Shown one piece after another: positions 18,601 through 25,923 of a DNA stretch of 64,000 nt. Source of the DNA: Streptomyces sp. NBC_01231 (lineage in GTDB: Bacteria > Actinomycetota > Actinomycetes > Streptomycetales > Streptomycetaceae). Both the position numbers and the translations under genes were made by a program. Below the pieces are notes generated by a model. That model had not been told where the DNA came from and searched no databases. It was given only the letters and a program-made list of their open reading frames with translations. The DNA lies in contig CP108521.1 of NCBI GenBank assembly GCA_035999765.1, forward strand, positions 4,154,001-4,218,000, read 5' to 3'. Positions within the stretch are counted from its first letter, which is position 1, and each line of letters opens with the position of its first letter.

Positions 18601-19682
18601 TGCCAGGCCTCGCCCGTTCGGTCAGTGTGCTCGCCGGTTTCCATGAGCGCACAGGCGACAACGCGGCGGCGGCCGAGGGCTTCGAGGAGGCCCTCGAGAT
18701 CTACGCGCACGCCCCTCTGCCGCTCAACGCGAGCAATCTGAACGCTCAATCCGGAACCGCTCTGGATCTCGCCCGCGCCTACGACGCCCTCGGCCGCCCG
18801 ACGGAGGCGGCCGCTCCCCTGAGTCAAGCCCTTGCCATCCGGCGGCGCCTCAGCGAGTACGCCCCGAGCCTCTACACGGAGGGGTATGCCAGCAGCCTCC
18901 ACGACGGTTCCTACCTGTACTGGAAGCACGGCCGTCCCGTCGCGGAGCGCATCCTGCTGCGCCAGGCCCTGCCGCACCACCGCCGCATGGCCCGCGACAG
19001 CGAGGAGGGGCGCGAGTGGCTGGCCATCTGCCTGCATGACCTCGGCGCCAGCTACGCGAGGTCCTCGGTGACGGTCCACCGGGCGGTTCCCGCACTGCGG
19101 GAGGCGTACGAGCTGCGTGTGGAACTGGCGGCCAGGGATGCGCGGTACGAGGCGGGCCTGGCCGCCACCTGCACGGAACTGGCAGGAGCGTTCCTGTGGA
19201 CGAGCCGCTTCCGCGACTGCGTCCCGATCGCGGAACACTCGGTACGCCTTCGCCGCAAGCTGCTCATCGCGGACCCCGACAGCCAGGAACAGCCTCTCTG
19301 CTACGCCCTCCTGCGGCTGGCCCAGGCGCAGGCGATGGCGGGGCACGCCTTGGCGGCCTGGCGCACCGTACTCGAGGCCGAGGAGCTCTCCCGGGCGCTG
19401 ACCGATCGTCCCGGCCGGTCACCGGAGCAGAACGCCTTCCTCCTCCGGCAACTGGCCCAGGCGTTGAGCCTGTGCGGCCGGCACGACTTTCGCCGGGCCG
19501 TCCGGGCGGTGGAACCGGCCCGGCGGGCCGCTCGGATCTTCCGGAACCTGGTGGATCAGGACCCGCACCAGGCCCAGGCCCAGGCCAACCTGAGAGGGGC
19601 CCTCACCCTGCTCGCCAGGGTTCTGGACCGCATCGGCCGTCACGACGAGGCCATCGAGGCGCAAATGCGCAGAGGAGCATGA
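15699..19682 (+). CDS. Trypsin-like protease / P-loop NTPase / TPR protein (STAND-like)
   Basis: 1327 aa. Residues 1-220 are a trypsin-like serine protease: LTAAHLL gives His38, ETVDAALLEI gives Asp73 and WSGMSGAAVF gives Ser178, a complete triad. After a linker, FHGRQDTLSDLEEW leads into a P-loop NTPase with Walker A APGGQGKT (Lys303) and Walker B LLVIDYAE (Asp346). From about 640 to the end is a long helical array with TPR-like pairs (WALHNLAERHQAIGDWEDA, TLAQTLHNLALGQSQEGD). No signal peptide. The plan of effector, NTPase switch and repeat sensor is that of STAND proteins: the repeats would detect a trigger, the NTPase oligomerise and the protease cut a target. That mechanism is inferred. 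It sits 15 bp after the Trypco2 gene and 4 bp before the DUF4913 gene. Confidence 0.87.
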   Translation: MEQEQVVKVRSRTVGTTLSTSFGSGYLIAPRLVLTAAHLLPPDEHGEITVSLPDSTDRFPAQVVWRRHDETVDAALLEIPVAARDWPTPRTLRGAPYRHPQRWARCVTGGTELRAIATGFPRQERTTDRRNQTALAGRVRPHGGATFEILDDIGLLEADVSELDAETAARTTPWSGMSGAAVFLLGEKLLLGVVRADRRPRQGTRLRYTRSDDLLACPDFRAAVRAATGADPQLEAAEFTGLLEPAPPRRDMLSPIALLRADAEVVSFHGRQDTLSDLEEWCRTDPYGPLAVRVLTAPGGQGKTRLARQLMARMREQGWVVGQLSHEPRDLHVLGAVQYPLLLVIDYAETRPELVRKLREQTRQARHPVRLLLLARSLGSWQTRATGALPETRLHALSPGAADREEAFRTAVRDISRHLAEVISGTDVDWPALADALTAARPAAGPGAQTALTVQMEALAALLRRVRPPQRDARTLEDELLDHERTYWQETADGWGMGTRGNKLLEPAVAAAVLCPTQDEHEARATIERLLPGELPGHITDITAWLRDLYPPPEGRYWGQLEPDRLAEYHASDQVVADRGLLRRLFGRATDHQRVQTLTVLARSAVAHTNQGRAATAHTVIDLLREALRSVPAYAPLTATVLRAHSDALPEQSHVLRDHALDVARELSRLCHATGNAPQARRDRAWALHNLAERHQAIGDWEDAREAAVAAAALREEMADDGSLTLRTEWADTLLVLSQACDMTGRLMEAYDAGDQALSLFRALAEEDGEEWEKRERGLVRALINQSQAVWQLDPSAIPFDQIARSDDHTEEAVRRARALVSRHPELDPLLLVRALTERGTNLWRLQRHPEALALGEEAVKASRRLAAENPDAYTADLARALMGLAVDYSAASRPRGETMALEREAIELVRPLVGELPGVHRSTLAQTLHNLALGQSQEGDAAAARESIREAIEHRRALARDPHGVAVPGLARSVSVLAGFHERTGDNAAAAEGFEEALEIYAHAPLPLNASNLNAQSGTALDLARAYDALGRPTEAAAPLSQALAIRRRLSEYAPSLYTEGYASSLHDGSYLYWKHGRPVAERILLRQALPHHRRMARDSEEGREWLAICLHDLGASYARSSVTVHRAVPALREAYELRVELAARDARYEAGLAATCTELAGAFLWTSRFRDCVPIAEHSVRLRRKLLIADPDSQEQPLCYALLRLAQAQAMAGHALAAWRTVLEAEELSRALTDRPGRSPEQNAFLLRQLAQALSLCGRHDFRRAVRAVEPARRAARIFRNLVDQDPHQAQAQANLRGALTLLARVLDRIGRHDEAIEAQMRRGA

Positions 19683-19686
19683 CGCC

Positions 19687-20142
19687 ATGACAGCACCACG
19701 TGAAGAGGGGCAGGACGAGTCGCTGGATGACATCCGGCGCGACGAGGAGAACGCCGCTCGCCCGGCAGAGCTCTTCTACGGGAACGTCAATGAATTCGTC
19801 ACCGAGCGGCTCATCTACTTCGTTCCCTCTCCCGCTCCTGGCTCGGGACGGGTCTGGTGCTCGGAGTGGTACCGGCATGCCGCGGCGCTGTCCCGGCTGG
19901 ACTCGGTCTGGCGGGCCTGGGAACACCTGCGCTTCGACCCTGCCACGGGCATGTCGAACTGGTGGCTCCACCACGCGGACCCGAATCTGCGTGCCTTGAT
20001 GGACCCGGTCACAGGACCGTTCGGCGGGTGCGTCGACGGCCACCGGAGCCAGGAGCCGCTGCCGGTCGAGACCCCGCCGGACAGTCTGTTCACGGACCAG
20101 AGGGGGCAGCTGGGCGCAAACGATCCGTTCGCCCTCGGCTGA
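19687..20142 (+). CDS. DUF4913 family protein
   Basis: 151 aa, soluble. The core (FVTERLIYFV, WCSEWYRHAAALSRLD, VWRAWEHLRFDPATGMSNWW, HHADPNLRALMDP) is the DUF4913 pattern found widely in actinobacteria, often in integrative plasmids and accessory islands. Function unknown. It starts 4 bp after the protease/NTPase stop, with GAGGAG in the end of that gene as ribosome-binding site, so it is the third gene of the cassette. Its link to the protease rests only on this spacing. Confidence 0.82.
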   Translation: MTAPREEGQDESLDDIRRDEENAARPAELFYGNVNEFVTERLIYFVPSPAPGSGRVWCSEWYRHAAALSRLDSVWRAWEHLRFDPATGMSNWWLHHADPNLRALMDPVTGPFGGCVDGHRSQEPLPVETPPDSLFTDQRGQLGANDPFALG

Positions 20143-20223
20143 GCCGTCCTCGAGCAGGGCGAAGGCCCGGTCCGCGCGGTGGCGGGCGTCGGCAGGTCGG
20201 CGCCCCGGCCCAGGAGACGAGGT

Positions 20224-21210
20224 TCAGCCGAGCCCCCAGGCCCGTCCGAGCCGGTACGCGGCACACAGGTTCACGTCGAGGAGGTACGCCCCCGACGTCC
20301 CGCACTGCTCGCTCCCGCTCCCGGGATCGACGGGCTGCCCGTGTCCCATCCCGGTGACGCTGTACGTCTCCACGACGGGGTGCCCGCCCGTGTCCTGGAA
20401 GACCTGGTGGGGATACCCGGCCACGGTGTCGCTGACGTCGGCGGTCCGGTCGACCCCGTGGACGTCGGTCCACTGACCCGTCAGGTCGGTCATGTTGACG
20501 GGCTTCACGGTGTGGTCGGCGGTGCCCTGGAAGACGGTGAGCGTGGGCCAGGGGCCGCCGTACCCGGGGCGGGCGGCCCGCACCCGGTCGCCCCACTGCC
20601 GCGGGGTCTGGGTGGCGCCGACGTACATGCAGACGTACGGCGACCCGGCGGCCTGCGCGCATCCGTACGGCAGTCCGGCGACGACGCCTCCGCCGGCGAA
20701 CTTCTCCGGGTACGCCGCCATCATCACGGCGCTCATGCCACCGCCGGCGGACAGCCCGGTGACGTAGACCCGCGAGGCGTTGCCGGAGACGTCGGCGACT
20801 TGCCGGTCGACCATCTGCGCGACGGACGCGGCCTCTCCCCGACCCCGCTCGATGTCGCCGCTCTGGAACCAGTCGAAGCAGCTCGACGCGTTGTTGGCGG
20901 TCTGCTGCTGCGGCAGCACGACGGAGAAACCCCAGCGGTCGGCGAGCTGGAGCCATCCGCTGCCGGTGCCGTAGCCGGAGGCGTTCTGCGTGCATCCGTG
21001 CAGCGCGACGACGACGGGCCGGCCGGCGGGCAGCCCGTCGGGGACGTACCGGAACATGCGGAGGGCACCGGGGTTGGTCCCGAACCCGGCGACCTCCTGG
21101 AGGGAGGCGGCCTCGGCCCGGCCAGGAGTGAGAAGGGCGGTGAGAAGGGCGATTAAGAGGGCCGCCAGATGGAGAGGGCGGCGTGCGGCTCTGGTGTCTG
21201 TGTCTGTCAT
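20224..21210 (-). CDS. Secreted PHB-depolymerase-family esterase
   Basis: 328 aa. A signal peptide (MTDTDTRAARRPLHL, hydrophobic core, cleavage near AEA-A, about residue 35) precedes an alpha/beta hydrolase of the extracellular poly(3-hydroxybutyrate) depolymerase/feruloyl-esterase family. Visible are the oxyanion segment VVALHGCTQN, the nucleophile elbow GLSAGGGMS and the C-terminal His in GMGHGQPVDPGS. It should act outside the cell on a polyester or an esterified plant polymer; the substrate cannot be told. The start at 21210 is set by the signal peptide; no good ribosome-binding site precedes it. It is convergent with the DUF4913 gene. Confidence 0.9.
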   Translation of the reverse strand: MTDTDTRAARRPLHLAALLIALLTALLTPGRAEAASLQEVAGFGTNPGALRMFRYVPDGLPAGRPVVVALHGCTQNASGYGTGSGWLQLADRWGFSVVLPQQQTANNASSCFDWFQSGDIERGRGEAASVAQMVDRQVADVSGNASRVYVTGLSAGGGMSAVMMAAYPEKFAGGGVVAGLPYGCAQAAGSPYVCMYVGATQTPRQWGDRVRAARPGYGGPWPTLTVFQGTADHTVKPVNMTDLTGQWTDVHGVDRTADVSDTVAGYPHQVFQDTGGHPVVETYSVTGMGHGQPVDPGSGSEQCGTSGAYLLDVNLCAAYRLGRAWGLG

Positions 21211-21344
21211 GAGGAGGGACCGTAGAGGCGTGAACGGCCCGTCGACATGGGTCGACACACCACAACGAGCGGGGCGCGCGTGTTCGCGCATGACACAGGC
21301 CCCGCCGCTCGGAAGCGACGGGGCCTGTGCCCACATGGGATGAG

Positions 21345-21747
21345 TGGAGATGGCGGGAATCGAACCCGCGTCCAACGGTGCGGAATCAGGGCTTCTCCGT
21401 GTGCAGTTCGCTGTGATTTTCTCAGCCCCGGCGATCACGCGAACAAGTCGCCGACGGGCTCAGTCACTGTTTGGTTTCCCTCTTCACCCCGTGACCGGGA
21501 TCAAGGTTTAGTCCCCTAGCTGATGCCAGGATCCGGGTCGGGAACAGCCCCGGGCTGACACTCCGTTACGTGCGGAGCAGTAGCCTAGTTACCTGAGATC
21601 AGGCAGCGATGGCGTACTGCGACTGCACGGGAGAATCGCTCTTGATAGTGGCGATTATTTTTTGCGACATATGGTTTACGAGATCATTGCCGCTTCCTCG
21701 ACACGCTTCCCCTGCTTCGACATCCGCTGTCGAAACCGATCATCCCC
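21345..21747 (-). ncRNA. ssrA: Transfer-messenger RNA (tmRNA)
   Basis: On the minus strand the 5' end is GGGGATGATCGGTTTCGACA (from 21747) and the 3' end is the T-arm GGTTCGATTCCCGCC followed by acceptor bases and encoded CCA (21345), giving about 403 nt. An internal frame at 21599-21652 ends ...QYAIAA then TGA, as expected of a proteolysis tag; the likely resume codon is GCC at 21650-21652, giving a 17-residue tag starting ATIKSDS. It works with SmpB, encoded about 100 bp upstream on the same strand, to rescue stalled ribosomes. Confidence 0.95.
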
Positions 21748-21844
21748 ATGTTGATTTTTCAATGCGCACACCGGGCTCGCCGGTGTTGGTGCCATCGTAC
21801 GTGACCAACGCGGGACGATGCCACCGCATTCCCGGCGGTCCGCC

Positions 21845-22414
21845 CTACTGGGCGGCGCGCTGCTTCCGCTTCGCCGCCGCGATCGCCCGGTCCGACTCCC
21901 GCCGGTCCTGCTTCTCGCGAAGGGTCTGGCGCTTGTCGTACTCCTTCTTGCCTCGCGCGAGGGCGATCTCCGCCTTCGCGCGGCCGTCCCTGAAGTACAG
22001 GGCGAGGGGCACGATCGTGTGACCCGTCTCCTGGGACTTGGCCTCCAGCTTGTCGATCTCCTCGCGGTGCAGCAGCAGCTTGCGTTTGCGGCGCGCGGAG
22101 TGGTTGGTCCAGCTGCCCTGGTGGTACTCGGGGATGTGGGCGTTGTGCAGCCACGCCTCCCCCCTGTCGATCTGGACGAAGCCGTCGGTCAGCGACGTCC
22201 GTCCCTCGCGCAGCGACTTGACCTCGGTGCCTGTGAGGACGATGCCGGCCTCGTAGGTGTCGACGATCGCGTAGTCGTGCCGGGCCTTCTTGTTCTGGGC
22301 GACGATCTTGCGCTTGCCGCCCTTCTCGCCTTCTCTGGCCTTCGCGGCCGTCCCGCCCTGCTTGGCCTGGGACTCCTTCGGTACGTACATTCCCTTGCTC
22401 ATAGTGCGGCCCAT
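21845..22414 (-). CDS. smpB: SsrA-binding protein SmpB
   Basis: 189 aa. The core is canonical Smp[53 protein letters not shown], and the basic tail [18 protein letters not shown] that enters the decoding centre. An extra Lys/Gly-rich N-terminal segment of about 35 residues precedes the core; the usual family length is about 160. Starts at 22414, 22402 (MSKGMYV) or 22390 are possible, none with a clear ribosome-binding site. It lies just upstream of ssrA, its RNA partner. Confidence 0.95.
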   Translation of the reverse strand: MGRTMSKGMYVPKESQAKQGGTAAKAREGEKGGKRKIVAQNKKARHDYAIVDTYEAGIVLTGTEVKSLREGRTSLTDGFVQIDRGEAWLHNAHIPEYHQGSWTNHSARRKRKLLLHREEIDKLEAKSQETGHTIVPLALYFRDGRAKAEIALARGKKEYDKRQTLREKQDRRESDRAIAAAKRKQRAAQ

Positions 22415-22481
22415 TTTCGCACTACGGAGGGGGTTTACGCGAAGCCCATTTACAGGGGGGGGTGGGCGAGGAGGAGGCCCG

Positions 22482-23651
22482 CTACCGCCCCAGTCCGCTC
22501 AGCACCGTCCCGGCCCGCTCCAGGACGTTCCGCTCGACGTCCAGGTCGGGCGTGATGCCGTGGCCGTCGACCCCGCGGCCCGCCGGGGTGCGGTAGTGCC
22601 CGACGGTCAGCTCCGCGACGGAGCCGTCGGGCAGCCGGGTCGGCATCTGGACCGAGCCCTTGCCGAAGGTGCGCGAGCCCACCACGACCGCGCGACCTCG
22701 GTCCTGCAGGGCGCCGGTGAGCAGCTCGGCCGCGCTCATCGTGCCGCCGTCGACGAGCACGACCAGGGGTCTGGTGGTGTCGCCGTTTGTGTGGGCGTGC
22801 AGGGCGCGCTGGTCGCCCTCGACGTCGTACGTGGCCACCAGGCCGCCGTCGAGGAAGGCGGAGGCGGCGGTGACGGCCTCGGTGACCAGGCCGCCGGAGT
22901 TGCCGCGCAGGTCGAGGATGATCCCGGCGCCGGCCGGAGCCTGCCGTACGGCGGCGCGGACCCGGTCGCCCGAGCCCTTGGTGAAGGCGGAGATCTTGAT
23001 GACGGTGGTGTTCTCGGCGGGCGTGCGCACGGTCACGTCGTCCGTGGACAGGCGGGCCCGGCGCAGGGTCTCGCTCCACGCGCGCGTGCCGCGCTCCAGA
23101 CCGAGGCGGACGGTCGTACCGGCGGCGGCCGTGGTGTCACCGCGCAGCAGTGAGACGACGTCGGTGACGGGGCGCCCGTCGACCTTCCTCCCGTCGACGC
23201 TGCGCAGTCGGTCGCCGCGGTGGATCCCGGCGGCGGCCGCGGGCGAGTCCGACAGGACCTTGGTCACCTCGATACGGCCGTCCCGCTCGCGCCGCGTCCA
23301 CAGGCCGACTCCGGTGTACTGGCCGTCGAGGGCCTCCTCGAACTCCTCGTACTCCCCCTGGGAGTAGACGGCACCCCAGCGGTCCCCGCTGCGGCTGACC
23401 GCGCGTTCGGCGGCCTCCATGGGGGACTCGCCGTCGGCCATGGCCTTCTCGGCGGCCTTCGCCACCTGCTCGTGGCGGCTCGCGGAGGCGGCCGACAAGG
23501 TGGGGTCGGAAGCGGGTTTCCGGTCGCGGACCTCGGAGTTCGGGAAGGAGCCGGTCGCGGCTCCGGCGACGAGAACACTCGCGAAGACCAATGTCAGGGC
23601 GGCCCCGCGGCCGATGCGGCGGGGCTGACAGAACAGGTGTCGGCCTGACAT
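22482..23651 (-). CDS. Carboxy-terminal processing protease, S41 family, with PDZ domain
   Basis: 389 aa. One N-terminal membrane anchor ([17 protein letters not shown], about 18-35). A PDZ domain spans about 115-205 ([30 protein letters not shown]). The S41 peptidase core includes [11 protein letters not shown], the catalytic serine in GGTMSAAEL (Ser306) and the general-base lysine in TFGKGSVQ (Lys331), 25 residues apart as in CtpA. It should act extracytoplasmically, trimming C termini of envelope proteins. It lies downstream of ftsX on the same strand, separated by a hairpin. Confidence 0.93.
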   Translation of the reverse strand: MSGRHLFCQPRRIGRGAALTLVFASVLVAGAATGSFPNSEVRDRKPASDPTLSAASASRHEQVAKAAEKAMADGESPMEAAERAVSRSGDRWGAVYSQGEYEEFEEALDGQYTGVGLWTRRERDGRIEVTKVLSDSPAAAAGIHRGDRLRSVDGRKVDGRPVTDVVSLLRGDTTAAAGTTVRLGLERGTRAWSETLRRARLSTDDVTVRTPAENTTVIKISAFTKGSGDRVRAAVRQAPAGAGIILDLRGNSGGLVTEAVTAASAFLDGGLVATYDVEGDQRALHAHTNGDTTRPLVVLVDGGTMSAAELLTGALQDRGRAVVVGSRTFGKGSVQMPTRLPDGSVAELTVGHYRTPAGRGVDGHGITPDLDVERNVLERAGTVLSGLGR

Positions 23652-23674
23652 GCCGGTGAGTCTAGGACAACGCG

Positions 23675-23709
23675 AAGGGCCGTACGGTCCGTTGACCGGA
23701 CGGCCCTCT
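23675..23709. terminator. Hairpin between ftsX and the S41 protease gene
   Basis: Arms AGGGCCGT (23676-23683) and ACGGCCCT (23700-23707) pair around a GC-rich loop just downstream of the ftsX stop. It probably ends or attenuates ftsEX transcription. Confidence 0.5.
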
Positions 23710-23718
23710 TGGCATGCG

Positions 23719-24636
23719 TCACACCTTCAGGTACTTGCGCAACGCGAAGAACGCGGCCAGCGCGGGCATCAGCAGACTCGTCGCCAGGATGAGCGGCAAC
23801 TTCGTCAGGACCGCGTCCCAGCCGATGAAGTTGATCAGGTTCAGCTTCTCGGACAGGGCGAGGCCGTGGTCGATGAGGAAATATCTGGCGATCACCAGGA
23901 ACCCGCACGCGACCGTGCCGCCGATGAGCCCGGCGACGGCGGCCTCCATGATGAACGGCGCCTGGATGTAGAAGCCCGAGGCACCGACCAGGCGCATGAT
24001 CCCGGTCTCGCGCCGCCGGCTGAACGCCGAGACGCGCACGGTGTTGACGATCAGCATCAGCGCGACGACCAGCATCAGCGCCATCACCGCCCGCGCCGCC
24101 CAGTTCATACCGTTGAGCAGCCCGAAGAGGTTGTCGAGGATCCCCTTCTGGTCCTGCACCGACTGCACGCCGTCCCGCCCGTCGAAGGCGGTCGCGATGA
24201 CCTGGTACTTCTCCGGGTCCTTCAGCTTGATGCGGTACGACTCCTGCATCTGGTCCGGCGTGAGGGAGCTGGCCAGCGGGGAGTCGCCGAACTGCTCCTT
24301 GTAGTGCTTGTACGCCGCGTCCTGCGACTCGTACGTCACCGTCTGGACGACCGACATCTTGCCGAGGTCGGACTTGATCTCGGTCTTCTGCTCGTCGGTG
24401 ACAGCGCCCTTGGCGCAGTTGGGGTCCGACTCGGCGTCGCTCTTGTTGCAGAGGAAGATCGAGACGTTGACCTTGTCGTACCAGTAGCCCTTCATCGTGC
24501 TGACCTGGTCACTCATCAGGAGTGACCCGCCGAACAGGGCAAGTGACAAGGCGACGGAGACGATGACGGCGAAGGTCATCGTCAGGTTGCGGCGGAGACC
24601 GACACCGATCTCCGACAGAACGAACTGGGCGCGCAT
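23719..24636 (-). CDS. ftsX: Cell-division ABC transporter permease FtsX
   Basis: 305 aa. A short cytoplasmic start (MRAQFVLSEIGVGLRRN) precedes helix 1 (about 20-42). A large extracytoplasmic loop (about 43-175) carries two cysteines in CNKSDAESDPNCAKG that could form a disulfide. Three further helices follow, and the protein ends ALRKYLKV. With FtsE it forms the complex that transmits ATP hydrolysis to a peptidoglycan hydrolase outside the membrane. It lies 45 bp downstream of ftsE. Actinobacterial partners are NlpC/P60 hydrolases; none is encoded next to it. Confidence 0.96.
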   Translation of the reverse strand: MRAQFVLSEIGVGLRRNLTMTFAVIVSVALSLALFGGSLLMSDQVSTMKGYWYDKVNVSIFLCNKSDAESDPNCAKGAVTDEQKTEIKSDLGKMSVVQTVTYESQDAAYKHYKEQFGDSPLASSLTPDQMQESYRIKLKDPEKYQVIATAFDGRDGVQSVQDQKGILDNLFGLLNGMNWAARAVMALMLVVALMLIVNTVRVSAFSRRRETGIMRLVGASGFYIQAPFIMEAAVAGLIGGTVACGFLVIARYFLIDHGLALSEKLNLINFIGWDAVLTKLPLILATSLLMPALAAFFALRKYLKV

Positions 24637-24681
24637 GGCGGCTTCTTCAGGCCTTTCCGTGAACGTCTGCGGGGCGGGCGG

Positions 24682-25371
24682 TCAGTGCTGGTAGCCGTAG
24701 ACGCCGCGTGCCTGGTCGCGGACGAGACGGCCCTTCTCCAGCTCGATGACGCGCTTGCGCATCTGGTCCACGATGTTCTGGTCGTGCGTGGCCATCAGCA
24801 CGGTGGTGCCCGTCCGGTTGATCCGGTCGAGCAGCTTCATGATGCCGACGGAGGTCTGCGGGTCGAGGTTGCCGGTGGGCTCGTCCGCGATCAGCAGCTT
24901 GGGCCGGTTGACGAACGCGCGCGCGATGGCGACGCGCTGCTGCTCGCCACCGGACAGCTCACCGGGCATCCGGTCCTCCTTGCCGCCGAGCCCGACGAGG
25001 TCGAGCACCTGCGGCACGGACTTGCGGATCTCGCCTTTCGACTTGCCGATGACCTCCTGCGCGAAGGCGACGTTCTCCGCCACCGTCTTGTTCGGCAGCA
25101 GCCGGAAGTCCTGGAAGACCGTCCCCAGCTGGCGACGCATCTGCGGCACCTTCCAGTTGGAGAGGCGCGCGAGATCCTTGCCCAGGACGTGCACCTGACC
25201 ATGGCTGCTGCGCTCCTCGCGGAGGACCAGCCGCAGGAAAGTGGACTTTCCGGAGCCGGAGGACCCCACGAGGAACACGAACTCGCCCTTCTCCACTTCC
25301 AGGGAGACATCCCTGAGTGCGGGGCGGGTCTGCTTGGGGTAGACCTTGGATACGTTGTCGAATCGGATCAC
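24682..25371 (-). CDS. ftsE: Cell-division ATP-binding protein FtsE
   Basis: 229 aa ABC ATPase. Walker A is GSSGSGKST (36-44, Lys42), the signature is [14 protein letters not shown] and Walker B is [12 protein letters not shown], followed by an H-loop in VLMATHD. The block [15 protein letters not shown] and overall length fit FtsE. It acts on the cytoplasmic face with FtsX. The ATG at 25371 opens [11 protein letters not shown]. It is the first gene of the ftsEX pair and is divergent from the small zinc-ribbon gene. Confidence 0.96.
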   Translation of the reverse strand: MIRFDNVSKVYPKQTRPALRDVSLEVEKGEFVFLVGSSGSGKSTFLRLVLREERSSHGQVHVLGKDLARLSNWKVPQMRRQLGTVFQDFRLLPNKTVAENVAFAQEVIGKSKGEIRKSVPQVLDLVGLGGKEDRMPGELSGGEQQRVAIARAFVNRPKLLIADEPTGNLDPQTSVGIMKLLDRINRTGTTVLMATHDQNIVDQMRKRVIELEKGRLVRDQARGVYGYQH

Positions 25372-25534
25372 GGATGCACCACGGGTCGCCGGGGGTAGAT
25401 GAGCGTGACCCTACGCGAATCGGGTAGCGGACCGCAGTCACCGGTCTGGGTTACGTAAGAGATGTGCGTTTTGTGCATGCCCCGGCTCCATGGGACCCCG
25501 CGCTGAATCCCCGGGAACCTGGCACAGTGGAGGG

Positions 25535-25550
25535 GGAACGTTCGCGTTCC
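25535..25550. promoter_or_regulatory. Inverted repeat upstream of the zinc-ribbon gene
   Basis: GGAACG and CGTTCC pair around TTCG, 45 bp before the start at 25595 in the ftsE divergent region. It could be an operator. GGAAC also resembles the -35 element of sigma-E-type promoters, but no convincing -10 at the usual spacing is seen. Confidence 0.3.
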
Positions 25551-25594
25551 TGTAGGCGTTGTGTACATGGAACCGGTGCAAGGAGGGCGAGCGC

Positions 25595-25786
25595 ATGACG
25601 TACGACCGGCTGGTGTGCGCTAACTGCGCGGCGCCTGTGAGCGAGGGTCGGTGCCCCGTGTGCCGTGCGAACCGCGAGCGGCTGCAGCAGGACAACCTTT
25701 TCGCGGGCGTGAACCCCATGGCACTGATCGCGCTGCTCGCGGTCCTGATCGCGGCGGTCGCGCTGCTGGCACACCAGACCGCGTAG
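25595..25786 (+). CDS. Small zinc-ribbon membrane protein, function unknown
   Basis: 63 aa. Two CxxC pairs (CANCAAPVSEGRCPVC) form a probable zinc ribbon at residues about 7-22. A C-terminal membrane helix (MALIALLAVLIAAVALLA) follows. The ATG at 25595 has AGGAGG eight to ten bases upstream, a strong site. The gene is divergent from ftsE and followed by a strong hairpin. The cytoplasmic zinc ribbon plus single anchor suggests a membrane adaptor; nothing else can be said. Confidence 0.85.
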   Translation: MTYDRLVCANCAAPVSEGRCPVCRANRERLQQDNLFAGVNPMALIALLAVLIAAVALLAHQTA

Positions 25787-25843
25787 GACGCGCTCCGAGG
25801 ATGCGCTTGCCCTGAGGCACCCGGAAAGCGACGGAAGACACAC

Positions 25844-25878
25844 GAAGGGCCCGGAGCGTCCCCCGCTCCGGGCCCTTC
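25844..25878. terminator. Strong bidirectional hairpin terminator
   Basis: A perfect 15-bp stem (GAAGGGCCCGGAGCG with CGCTCCGGGCCCTTC) and 5-nt loop lie between the convergent zinc-ribbon and surface-protein genes. Confidence 0.88.
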
Positions 25879-25923
25879 ACCGTACTCAGTGCGTACGGTC
25901 AGCGATCAGTCGGCCACCTGGTG

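Noticed and set aside
20143..20223. A minus-strand frame reading DARHRADRAFALLEDGSAEGE beyond the esterase stop.
   Set aside because: Too short, overlaps the end of the DUF4913 gene and has no start; not enough to call a gene fragment.
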